DNA from: Yamagishiella unicocca | Lineage: Eukaryota > Chlorophyta > Chlorophyceae > Chlamydomonadales > Volvocaceae | Direction of reading: 5' to 3' | NCBI GenBank assembly: GCA_003116995.1 | Contig: BDSL01000169.1 | Span: 57,364-121,363, forward strand | Length of the DNA: 64,000 nt | Part shown: positions 20,287-29,537 of the stretch, piece after piece | Layout of the letters: each line of letters starts with the position of its first letter | Numbering within the stretch: the first letter of the stretch is position 1 | Made by a program: the position numbers and the translations under genes | The notes under the pieces: generated by a model | What the model was told of the DNA's origin: nothing | Seen by the model: the letters and a program-made list of their open reading frames with translations, nothing else | Databases searched by the model: none

Positions 20287-22530
20287 ATGGATCCCTTGAC
20301 TGGTGGCTCGCCGTCGTCGTTCCTGAAGACCCTTACCCACGGTATTTCTCGACCAATACTACTACTATTCGGTCTCTTTGGTTCATCTGGCCTCTCCGAT
20401 GTCACCGCCTCGCTTATACTTCTTTTCCCCCCAACCCCCCCCTACCTCCCTTCCCAACCTGCAGCGTGCAGCCCCTACGCCGCCGGCCGCCAATGACGAC
20501 GTTTCCGCCGCTGCCGTCGCCGCTGCAAGCCAAGCGCCCCAACAAGCGCGTGGCGACAGGGGCGACCCAGGCGGCGGCCCAGGCGGCCCCGAGATGACGC
20601 CGACGACCAACACCCTTGCTACGGCGGCTGCAGCTGCACCACCGCGGCCGCCGTGGCCGCTGTGCTGGGGGACGGCCTGGCGGAAAATTCCCTTGACCTT
20701 CGCCTGCCGCCCACACAGCATTACACCCCCGGGCCGCCGCAGCCCCACCTCCAGTCTCCGCCGCTGCCGCCACCACAACAGCCGCTGCTGCTGCTGGCTT
20801 CGCCGACGCCGCCGCAACCACTGCTGCCGCCACGATCAGCGCAGCAGCCACCGCCAACATCACTGCTGACCACGCCAAGGGGGTGGCCCGCCGACGATGA
20901 CGGAGCCGTTGCTGCTGCTGCTGATGATGATGATCGTCGCCGCTGTCTCCACCTGCGCTGCAGCAGTCGGATGAAGGCAAAGAAGCAGCGGCTCGGAGAA
21001 CCAACCTCTGGCGGAGGAGGCGCTGGAGGCGGCGGCCCACCAAAGGGCCGGCCCCATGGGCGATCAGGCAATCGTCGCATCGCCGCCGCCGCCGCTGCGG
21101 CGGCGCAGGCACCGCCGCCCCCGCCACGGGTCGGGCTGACGGTATTGAGTCCAGGCGGCGTGCTGGGGGGCCGTGTGCTCGGCGGCGGCACGTGGCGCGC
21201 CCACCGGCTTCCGGAGCTGGGCCACGGCGGCGGCGGCGCCGCCGCCGCCGCCATCAGCAGCCCGAGTGCCGCTGCCACCGCCGCCGCTACTGCCAACGCC
21301 GCCGAAGCCGTGAGGCTGCTGGCAGGCATGGGCTCAGCACTGCCAAGCGGGGATCGCCTTGTCGCGCTTGAGGACGCGCTCCCTTTTCAGGGTGCGATGT
21401 TGCAGCTGGTCCGCGTCGCGGGGGTTTCCGTCATCGTCCTGGCCGCCCAGAACGCGTTGCTGCTCACGCACCCTCCGCGGGATGACACGGCCCCGCTTGG
21501 GTCGCGGTGCCTCGTTCCACTGGGCTCCAACGAGGAGGCCGCACCGTCAATGGCGGCAAAGGCGGCGAAGGAGGAGGAAGAGGCGGCAGTGGAAAGTGGT
21601 GATGACGGCAGTATCGGGGGCGCCGTCGGCAACGGTGGGGAAGGCGTCGGCGGCGGGGACGGCAGCGGCGGGGGCGTCGGGTACGGCGGCAGCTGTGGGG
21701 ACGGCGGCAGCTGTGGGGACGGCGGCAGCTGCGGGCACGGTGGCTGCGTTGGGGGCGGCGGGGCCGAAGGAGAAGGAGGAGGAGGGACGGCGCGGCGGCG
21801 GTGGCGGCGGCGGCGTCTGCGGTGGAGGCGGCGGCGGCAGCCAAGGTGGTGATGGTTGCGGAGAGTGTGGTGGTGGAGGTTGAAGGGCGGCGTGGAGGGG
21901 CGGCAGCAGCGGCGGGGGCGGTGGCGGCAGCGGCGGGGCAGCCGTTGCTGATGATGGAGACGCCGCCAACGAGGAGGAGGAGGAGGCCACGGCGATGGCG
22001 GTGATGGCGGCGGACGTGCAGTCCGTGCAGCGCTCTGGGCGCCGCTATCTGACGCCAGGCCGCCTGCCCTTGGCGGATCGCAGCGTGGAAATCATATCGC
22101 GGCGGGGCGGCAACCTGGGGGTTCGTCGGCACAGCGTGCTGCGGATAAAGAAGGGGGCGCGGGGAAGGGGGGAGGGAGGGGGAATTCTTCTGAAGGGCGA
22201 GGAGGGAGGAGTCCAAGGAGGAGGGGGAGGCGGGGCGCAGGCGCGTAATCACAACACGACCGAGGGCGCGGCGGCGGAGGTGGGGGAGAGTTTGGGGGGC
22301 CTGGTTGGGGCGAGGAGGTGGTTGCCCAGGTACCAAAGGTGCTCAAAGTAGTGCTGCAAGAGCGCCGCCGGGGTGTCTGGGTGTCATGCAGAGGTCGGCA
22401 AATCCAGCGGGTCCTGCGGGTGTTTACGCGGTATCCGCAGCCAAAAGGGCCTCCGCTGCGGGTCCTTTTCGTGCCGAAATCCGGTGCTAAGGTTATTGCA
22501 CGCCGAACAACTCCTTCTCGAGCCCGGTAA
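20287..22530 (+). CDS. Hypothetical low-complexity Ala/Gly-rich protein, exon structure uncertain
   Basis: The plus strand carries long open frames, the longest 20,497-21,852. It contains one protein-like block, ALPFQGAMLQLVRVAGVSVI followed by VLAAQNALLLTHP, inside poly-Ala, poly-Gly and acidic stretches. Further plausible pieces lie in other frames: LTPGRLPLADRSVEIISRRG at about 22,050-22,110 and VLKVVLQERRRGVWVSCRGR at about 22,340-22,400, ending at a stop at 22,530. Splicing would be needed to join them and I could not settle the junctions. No family recognised. A hairpin-forming CGGGGGCTGTGCCCCCG lies downstream at about 22,589. The complementary strand is also open, so coding status is uncertain. 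Confidence 0.3.
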
Positions 22531-23808
22531 CAAGGGCAAATACATGTTTTTTGTACTAATTTGGTCTTAAATTTCGAAAATTTTTTCGGGGGCTGTGCCC
22601 CCGGACCCCCCCTTGTGTGTCGTTGTACAGTCAGAGGCTAATCCTTAAGGTGCCGGGCCCGTGCGACACAAACTTTACGCTTTGGACAGTCTGACCGAAA
22701 TTCGGCTCATCCACAGCCATAATTACGGATTTGCTGACCTCTGGTGTCATGACGGATTACTGCACCGTCCGTTTCACGTGCCGCCTTGCGGGTGGTTGGG
22801 ACCAACCGTCTTAACCGTGGGTCGCAACCCAGTGCGTTTGCATACTTTGCGCGTTTTCCGTGGGCCGTATATAGGGTCGGTAGACGGGTAGACACGGTGT
22901 GTCGGCGGACTACAATGGGACAGTGGACAGGTAGACACGCCTTATAAGCTTACACGTATGTATGTTGGCGTACCTAACTCACGCGTGCACGGACACGCCT
23001 TGTAAGCTCGCACTTGTTACATCCGACAAGGCGCAAGTCTCGAAGCACAGCGCCGTGAACAACCTCATACACGCCAGCACGGAGAAACTGCAGAACACTA
23101 CCCCGGGCACCACCGATGCCTGCACACCCGGCAGCTAGACGCATCGGGCAGACGACTAGACATCTGCTGCAGCAATTCTCGTCCCTTTGGGTAGACACCG
23201 ACATAACGTCCCACGGCGTCAAGACTAGGTCGGTAGACAGGTAGACACCCTTATGTGAAGGCGAGCCCACATCGGGAAGACGACTAGACATCCGCAGCAG
23301 CACTCCACGCCGCTTTGGGTAGACACCGACATAACGTGGTCCGTCGTGGTCCGCCGTGAGGGATTTTTATGCTCGCTAGCGCCAAGCCTGAGCCTGGCGT
23401 GGGTCTAGCCGAGACAGGCGGGGGCCGCTTGCGTGGCGCGGGCGTCCGCACGCGCTCGACGTTTGAAGTTAGAAGTTTGAGGTTGAAGGTGGGCGGCGTG
23501 CGCTCGGTGTGATACCGCTAGATGCTGAGGAGGCGGCTCGAGGGAAACAGTTCGATGGAAACGGCGCCGGCTGACGGCGCAGGGCCAGCCCGTAGGTACG
23601 GGGCCTATTGCCTCCCGTTCCATCCTCTTCCATCCCCCTTGGGGCGCGTTTCGGTCGAGCCGCTTTCGAGCTTCAGTGCCCATTTTGCCGTTTGGAATGG
23701 CTATTTGGCTCCGATTAATTTATTCCCCCTTGGCTGTTGACTCGCGGGCTGTCGGGGAGTCTGAGGTGGGCCAGCTTGCAGCGCCTCCCGGCTGCTCCCA
23801 AATCCTTA
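22531..23808. other. Intergenic with GTAGACAC-type repeats
   Basis: No gene supported. Contains scattered GGTAGACAC motifs and a duplicated segment at 23,140-23,345. The last part, 23,520-23,808, is the left flank of the LTR retrotransposon. Confidence 0.5.
23140..23345 (+). repeat. Imperfect tandem duplication
   Basis: Two copies of a segment running CATCGGG(C/A)AGACGACTAGACATC ... CCTTTGGGTAGACACCGACATAACG, one ending near 23,210 and the second near 23,338. Confidence 0.6.
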
Positions 23809-24345
23809 CAGCGGAGTTTGTCGAGGATTCGCTGCTCCAGAGGCCGCCTGGCTGCCGGACGCGGCACCGACGCGCGTGCGTCGGCTCTTGGAGTGAAGAG
23901 AGCGAAAAGACTGCCGGTTACGGCTGAGCAATCAACACACTGCGACGTGCAAGTTGTGGATGCTGTTGAGAGAATGGGCGGAGGTACGCACTAGTCTTAC
24001 AGCGATGTGTCAGTACAGGGCTGTTTCTTCCAGACTTTGTTAGTTTGTGGCGACAAACTCCGCTGCCTGGGCATTCCAGGCAGCGGGCCTAGGTGCGCTC
24101 CCGAACGTGGCTAACTGCCATCCCTGGAGCACATCTACCAATGCTGCCGACACATGCCATGTGTCCGTTGGCTTCACATCTACTATAACGATAGCTCTAA
24201 TATAACTACCGTAATTACCGGCAGTCAAAGCCATGTAACCACATCTACCAGACAACGCTAACCGCAGGGCGCAACTCATGCCCTTAGCGTACGGCAACCA
24301 ACGCACTCTGCACGCGCTGTGATGGTTACGCGCTGTGTCGTGACA
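23809..24345 (-). repeat. LTR (3' LTR in element orientation)
   Basis: Starts CAGCGGAGTTTGTCGAGGAT and ends GCTGTGTCGTGACA on the plus strand. On the coding (minus) strand it begins TGTCACGACACAGCG. It appears identical to 28,982-29,518. Just inside, 24,331-24,364 forms a hairpin (CGCTGTGTCGTGACAG paired with CTGTCACGACACACAGCG). A G-rich purine tract, AGCTGGGGGGGGAGT on the minus strand at about 24,390-24,410, is a candidate polypurine tract. Confidence 0.85.
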
Positions 24346-24654
24346 GCTGTCACGACACACAGCGTGTTGTGCAGGGCGGGTGAGCCTACGGAAGACTCCC
24401 CCCCCAGCTGAAGCCTAGGGGAAGCTGCTCTAAGGTAGCACAGCACAACACATAGGTCCGTCTCACGGCCTAACATGGGCCTAATGGCCAACAGGTTCGT
24501 CACTGCAGAACTCCTCTCAGGAGGGCAAGCACACAAACCAGAACACGCAAGCTCAAAGGCTCAGAAACTGCAAACAGCTAACGACAAAACAGGGCCCCGC
24601 AACGACTGGGCAACGAACTGCCCCCCCTGATCGCGCTCTACACCCAGTGCAACA

Positions 24655-25764
24655 CTACATCATCACCCACGGTCCATCCACAGCCTCGCTCGTCCTGAGC
24701 ATTTGCTTGCGAAGGCAGCGGCTCGCGAACACTACTACCCACATGCACCTCTTGCCCATGCGCCCGCGTGGCAAGCCCATGATGAGTGCTAGGCGCCCAG
24801 CCTTGGCAAGCGACTGCAGATAACCGCGACGCACGTCATGCGCGTCCGTGACATAGTGCCCAGGCACGTGAAATGCGACTACTGGAGCAAAGCTAACAGC
24901 GAGAGGCAAAGCTAGATCTAGCATGGCAAACCACGGCGAGGCTACGATCGCATCATAACCCCACACATCCTGCACACGTCTATAAAACCCAGGCTGCAGC
25001 GCATCCTCGTGACGCTCAGCTTCATGCCCCTCGAACACATCGTTGCGGTACGTCATGTACCCTTTCTGCCTAAACACGCGAGCTATGGTCCCAGTCCCAC
25101 TCCACGGATCCAGTACCCCAGTGCACTTGCTAAAGTCAACCACCTGCAGCAGCGGCTCCAGCTCCGCGGTGATTGTTGACACACACTCAGGTTGGTTGGG
25201 AGTGGCCTGGCCGGCTCGTTGCAGGAACAGTGGCCCGGCTGGCACGCGGTTGACCAACCGCCCCACCAGATTGGCTGAGGGCTCCCCGTGTGGCATGAGC
25301 TTCGCAAGTGCCCCGCGCACGCCCGCAACTGTACCCAGGTCCCACTTGTCCGGAAGCGACTCCATGCTGACTGCCAGAGCGGTGCGACTGCTGCGCCGGC
25401 CCCGATCCTTTGCTGGTTCAGGGGCCAGATGCTTGCGCAGCTCCGCCAGTGACATACGCTCCGTGCTGCCGTCGGTATAGCGCACCTCGTAGGCCTTGGG
25501 TCGAGCATCCTGACCCAGGAAATGAGCCTCTCCCCCGAGCACAGAGTCCTCCAGCGTCACCGGGTCGGTGTACTTACGTCGTACGGCCCGCCCGTCCAGA
25601 GCCGACGCCGCTGCCAAGCGGCGTCGCTGATCAGCGCTGAGAAAAATCTGGCCACCAGAAGCTCGTCTGCAGGAGTCCAAGAGTGCGCCGCACCCCGAAG
25701 TGCCCCAGCTTGCTGTGCGTTTGCTCAACGATCTCCCGGCGGCGACCCGGCTCAGGTACCTCAC
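24655..25764 (-). CDS. Retrotransposon chromo/Tudor-like and methyltransferase-like region (polyprotein part 2)
   Basis: Continues the element one frame away from part 1, overlapping it at 25,631-25,764; the protein-like sequence switches frame near 25,640. No ATG starts it. First comes AYEVRYTDGSTERMSLAELR, a pattern typical of chromo/Tudor-like folds after gypsy integrases. About 150 residues later a Rossmann-type methyltransferase signature appears: GVLDPWSGTGTIARVF (motif I-like, glycine-rich), then NDVFEG (acidic, motif II-like), then YDAIVASPWFAMLDLALPLA (where adenine methylases have D/N-PP-Y/F). The remainder, RLALIMGLPRG and CMWVVVFASR, fits the later strands. Function is inferred from motif layout only. 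The SPWF in place of DPPY/NPPF leaves catalytic activity uncertain. Confidence 0.6.
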   Translation of the reverse strand: MRYLSRVAAGRSLSKRTASWGTSGCGALLDSCRRASGGQIFLSADQRRRLAAASALDGRAVRRKYTDPVTLEDSVLGGEAHFLGQDARPKAYEVRYTDGSTERMSLAELRKHLAPEPAKDRGRRSSRTALAVSMESLPDKWDLGTVAGVRGALAKLMPHGEPSANLVGRLVNRVPAGPLFLQRAGQATPNQPECVSTITAELEPLLQVVDFSKCTGVLDPWSGTGTIARVFRQKGYMTYRNDVFEGHEAERHEDALQPGFYRRVQDVWGYDAIVASPWFAMLDLALPLAVSFAPVVAFHVPGHYVTDAHDVRRGYLQSLAKAGRLALIMGLPRGRMGKRCMWVVVFASRCLRKQMLRTSEAVDGPWVMM

Positions 25765-28700
25765 GCGCAGTACCGTTGGGCATGATGCGGTGCAGGGTTG
25801 CCCCGGCTACACGGTACGACCAAGCGCGCTTGTTGACCCGCCGCTGCTCATCCGACGGTGGCTCCTTGCTGAAACTGCCGTGCCGCAGTAGGTGGTGCAG
25901 CTGCGTGTCGTCCCATGGGTCCGTGAGCTCCGCTGACGGCTGGAGGCCAGTGGTGGCCATGACCTCCGCGAGCTGCACTGTGCAATGCTCCAATGCTGGC
26001 GCTGCCCGCGTCGCCATTGCCAGATAAGCTGCCGGCCTATCCGCTGAGTCCAGAGACACTTCCCCCCCCTGCGGAAAGGCCGGGGGCTCAATGGCATAGC
26101 GTGGACGTAAATTCGCCATGTGATGAGGCGTGAGAAAGGCACGCTGTAAGGATTTGGGCGGCGGCAGGCAGGGAGACCCCCCGGGCCAGCCATGACCTGC
26201 CGCCGCAGCGCGTCGTCGATGCCTGCTGTGGCTGCCCCTGGCAGCCGACTGTACCGCGATTGAGTGCCGCGGCTCCCGGTTGCGCAGCCATAGGACGTGC
26301 GTGCTGGCATCGCCATAGTCCCGTAGCACCTGCTGCACCTTTTCCGGCGGTAACTTTTCCAGCATGGACCGGGTGAGGACGGCCGGATCCGCATCAGGGT
26401 GGCTGGGCAGCCAGGGCACGTTGGCGACGGGCGCGGTTGCCTGCTGTGCTGCTACTGTCGCTTCCACTGCACCGGCGGGCTTGACCTGCAGGCTGCACGC
26501 ACTGCAGCCGGCCGACTGCAGCAGGCGCATGGCGGCACCCACCACGGACGTGGGCGCCTGCGCATCGAGCTCCACCGTGAACCGCGTGCCACACGGCAGG
26601 CTGACCTCAAACCTTGCGACGACCCCTGCTGCCTTGCTTGCTCTTGGCAAGGTGCTGGGCAGCTGCCCTGGCGGCTGCTGCGTGTAACCAACGGGCAGCG
26701 GGTCCCGGACGACGTTGGCGGTGTTCACCATCGCGGGCAGGGCGGAAGCAGTCGGCGGTGGCGTCGCCAGGGCTGTGGATGCGACGGCGGCGACGACGGG
26801 CACGGCTGCGGGCAATGACGGTGCAGACGGTGACGGTGCTGCGTTGACCGGCGCTGGCGACACGACGAGCTGCGGCAGAAGCGAGGGCACCTCGAGCTGC
26901 AGGTTGTGTCGCTGCTCTTGAAGCAGCTGCGCCTTGGTCGAGACAAGCGAGGTGTGCGGCCCCGCCGTTACCTCAGCCCCCCCGACCAACCTGCTGCACA
27001 ACATGATGCGCGGGTCGTACTCCTCCTCGTTGTGCTGCGCCTCCTGGGTTCGGGTCGCCATGTTGCGCGCGCCCCGCGCGGGCAACTGTGGCGGTGGCTT
27101 GACATTGGCGGTCGGGAGGCCATCCCGCTGCGCCTGATAGCAGAAGTCCCGGCTATGGTTCTCCCGTCTGCCCCGGCAGTTGACATAGTCGCAGGGCGGT
27201 CGGCTGCCCGTGAGAGGGCCCGGGTCATTGATGCTCAGCCTGGGCCCCCGGCCCGGCTCTGCACTGCGCTCGCCACCACGGCCGCTGGCATGCTGACCAC
27301 GGTTGCTGGGGTTGGGCCCCCGGCCCCCGGCCGGTTGCCCCCGGCCCCTGGCCGGTTGCCCCCAGATGCCCTGCGTCGCACCGTGACGGGAGGGCCCCGC
27401 CCCCCCATGCACGGCGGTGGCCATTGACGTGGCCATGGTCTGCAACTGATTTGTGAGCATGTCCATCTGGCGGCGCTGTGCCTCCAAAACCTTCTGCAGC
27501 TCCACCAGGTGCGGGCTGCCGGCGATGGACTCGATGTCCCCCGATGCGCCCCCGGCTGCATTGGTGACCATGGAGCGGGCCCCGCTCTTCGCGACGCCAG
27601 CCCCGTACAACATCGGCGAAAGCTGATTCCGCATGTGGTATAGGTTGGCGAACTCCAGCACGGCCTCGAAGGTCCACGCCGGCGCATTCCGGGCTAGGAA
27701 CTGTTGGTTTACCCAATTCTTCATTGCCTGGTCGTGTAGGCCGAAAAGAAACCACCTGGCCTTGTCTTTGGCGCAGGCATCGTCGACCGACAGCCTGTTG
27801 ATGATCTCTGAGTACCGCTGGCCGGCCTCATGTGGTGCCTCCTCGGGGAGCTGCTTGAAACTCTCAGCACGGCCGCGCGCCAGGGGATCTGCGATGTCAA
27901 ACCGCGCCTTTGCTGCTGCAATCCAGGTGTCCCATAGGTCCGAGACAATGGTGCCGTCCACCTTCACGTAGCCAGCGCCCAGATATGAGCGTGGCACCGC
28001 CCCCGGCGCGGCCAACGCTTGGAAACCTTGCTCGTGCTCCGCACGAATCGCCGCATAGGTGTCCATCACCCAGGTGCCGAAAGGTGACGATGGCCCCACG
28101 TTGAGGACGGTTGCGTTGAAGGTGATGGCCAGGATAGCTGGCTGAGCTCCCATTTGGCCATTGCACAGTACCAAATGCTTGTGGGCATCGAACCGGACCT
28201 TCCAACTTTCGAAATCGCCTGGCTGACCCAAGTAAGGCGGTGGCTTGCTGAAGCCTCCGGGTCCCATGGCGAAAGGGCGGACGACGGCGACGGTGAAGGG
28301 CGCAGGTAGATTCCTCGCAGGTGGCTCCTCCTCGGGTGCCTCGCCTTGAAGATAACCGAGTTCAGTACCAGCCGCTGCGTCGCAAGACGGAGCGGCGTTC
28401 CTGGCCTCGTTGATCCCAGCAGCCCCGCTGCAGGATCTCAGGATGTTCCCGGCCTCGCCGGTTCCAGCAGCCTCGCTGCGAACACCTGAATTGTCCCCGG
28501 CCTCGCCGGTCCCAGCAGCCCCGCTGCGGACAAGTGGAAAGTTCCCGGCCTCGCCGGTCCCAAATGAGCCAGATGCACCAGACGAACCAGATGCCAAATG
28601 TAACGCTGGCCCGGGTTGACCGTCGGTGTTGTTGTCAATCCTGGGAACGCGGGGAAGGTCCTGATCACTGGCGTCAGTAGTTGCTCGAAGCGCTTCTTGC

Positions 28701-28834
28701 AATGATTGATGTTCGGCGCGAAGAAGATGAGCAGCAAGACGTTCAGCAGAAGTGCCAGGCCTAGTCGCTAGAAGTGGAGACAACAACGGTATGGGAAGCG
28801 GCGCTGCCGGCTTCTCTACTTGCTTAGGTGCCAC
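25631..28834 (-). CDS. Retrotransposon Gag and integrase zinc-binding segment (polyprotein part 1)
   Basis: A 1067-codon open frame with no initiating ATG (first codon GTG), so it may start by leader splicing or a non-ATG codon. A disordered N-terminus has four tandem GTGEAGN-type repeats (about 28,400-28,580). The Gag core includes PGDFESWKVRFDAHKHL near residue 210 and FLARNAPAWTFEAVLEFANL near 385. An RGRGQPAGGRGPNPSNRG basic-Gly tract (about 27,300-27,360) and a zinc-knuckle-like C-x4-C-x6-H-x4-C (CDYVNCRGRRENHSRDFC) follow. A protease-like stretch, TVELDAQAPTSVV, lacks the DTG/DSG active site. The frame ends with the integrase H2C2 motif HSKLGHFGVRRTLGLLQTSF and FWWPD. Everything between protease and H2C2 where RT and RNase H should lie is absent. 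Confidence 0.75.
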   Translation of the reverse strand: MAPKQVEKPAAPLPIPLLSPLLATRPGTSAERLAAHLLRAEHQSLQEALRATTDASDQDLPRVPRIDNNTDGQPGPALHLASGSSGASGSFGTGEAGNFPLVRSGAAGTGEAGDNSGVRSEAAGTGEAGNILRSCSGAAGINEARNAAPSCDAAAGTELGYLQGEAPEEEPPARNLPAPFTVAVVRPFAMGPGGFSKPPPYLGQPGDFESWKVRFDAHKHLVLCNGQMGAQPAILAITFNATVLNVGPSSPFGTWVMDTYAAIRAEHEQGFQALAAPGAVPRSYLGAGYVKVDGTIVSDLWDTWIAAAKARFDIADPLARGRAESFKQLPEEAPHEAGQRYSEIINRLSVDDACAKDKARWFLFGLHDQAMKNWVNQQFLARNAPAWTFEAVLEFANLYHMRNQLSPMLYGAGVAKSGARSMVTNAAGGASGDIESIAGSPHLVELQKVLEAQRRQMDMLTNQLQTMATSMATAVHGGAGPSRHGATQGIWGQPARGRGQPAGGRGPNPSNRGQHASGRGGERSAEPGRGPRLSINDPGPLTGSRPPCDYVNCRGRRENHSRDFCYQAQRDGLPTANVKPPPQLPARGARNMATRTQEAQHNEEEYDPRIMLCSRLVGGAEVTAGPHTSLVSTKAQLLQEQRHNLQLEVPSLLPQLVVSPAPVNAAPSPSAPSLPAAVPVVAAVASTALATPPPTASALPAMVNTANVVRDPLPVGYTQQPPGQLPSTLPRASKAAGVVARFEVSLPCGTRFTVELDAQAPTSVVGAAMRLLQSAGCSACSLQVKPAGAVEATVAAQQATAPVANVPWLPSHPDADPAVLTRSMLEKLPPEKVQQVLRDYGDASTHVLWLRNREPRHSIAVQSAARGSHSRHRRRAAAAGHGWPGGSPCLPPPKSLQRAFLTPHHMANLRPRYAIEPPAFPQGGEVSLDSADRPAAYLAMATRAAPALEHCTVQLAEVMATTGLQPSAELTDPWDDTQLHHLLRHGSFSKEPPSDEQRRVNKRAWSYRVAGATLHRIMPNGTAREVPEPGRRREIVEQTHSKLGHFGVRRTLGLLQTSFWWPDFSQR

Positions 28835-28981
28835 GATTGCTTCTCAAGCAACGAGCAAAACAGGATGGCGGCAGGACACTGCCGACTCAAGACAAATGCT
28901 GCTAGCCTCGCTAGCGCTGTCTCTATCCTACTGGTGACCCCTAGTTGCGAGACTTCGCAAACCTCAGGTTGGTCTGACGTC

Positions 28982-29518
28982 CAGCGGAGTTTGTCGAGGA
29001 TTCGCTGCTCCAGAGGCCGCCTGGCTGCCGGACGCGGCACCGACGCGCGTGCGTCGGCTCTTGGAGTGAAGAGAGCGAAAAGACTGCCGGTTACGGCTGA
29101 GCAATCAACACACTGCGACGTGCAAGTTGTGGATGCTGTTGAGAGAATGGGCGGAGGTACGCACTAGTCTTACAGCGATGTGTCAGTACAGGGCTGTTTC
29201 TTCCAGACTTTGTTAGTTTGTGGCGACAAACTCCGCTGCCTGGGCATTCCAGGCAGCGGGCCTAGGTGCGCTCCCGAACGTGGCTAACTGCCATCCCTGG
29301 AGCACATCTACCAATGCTGCCGACACATGCCATGTGTCCGTTGGCTTCACATCTACTATAACGATAGCTCTAATATAACTACCGTAATTACCGGCAGTCA
29401 AAGCCATGTAACCACATCTACCAGACAACGCTAACCGCAGGGCGCAACTCATGCCCTTAGCGTACGGCAACCAACGCACTCTGCACGCGCTGTGATGGTT
29501 ACGCGCTGTGTCGTGACA
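28982..29518 (-). repeat. LTR (5' LTR in element orientation)
   Basis: Same 537-bp sequence as the other LTR and in the same orientation. Its right edge is 20 bp from the first possible codon of the F-box/LRR-like frame. No tRNA primer-binding site was recognised next to its inner edge. Confidence 0.85.
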
Positions 29519-29537
29519 CGCTGTTCCGCGAGGCCGA

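Larger units (their letters stand above)
23809..29518 (-). mobile_element. LTR retrotransposon (Ty3/gypsy-like remnant) with methyltransferase-like domain
   Basis: Two direct repeats of 537 bp bound a 4.6-kb interior coding on the minus strand. The order is gag with a zinc knuckle, an integrase H2C2 zinc-binding segment, a chromo/Tudor-like segment and a methyltransferase-like domain. I found no reverse transcriptase (no YxDD), no RNase H and no integrase catalytic core, so this copy cannot be autonomous. The LTRs look identical over their length, implying a recent insertion. No 5-bp target duplication is visible: the left flank is CCTTA and the right flank is CGCTG. The order of domains in the interior is that of Ty3/gypsy elements, but lack of RT makes the superfamily call tentative. 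Confidence 0.8.

Noticed and set aside
22585..22620. GC hairpin followed by a C run as an intrinsic terminator
   Set aside because: Rho-independent termination is bacterial; in this nuclear eukaryotic context the hairpin has no such assigned role.
26780..27600. Reverse transcriptase or aspartic protease catalytic motif in the LTR element
   Set aside because: I looked for YxDD, DTG/DSG and RNase H signatures in all minus frames of the interior; only a degenerate VELDAQAPTS stretch was found.
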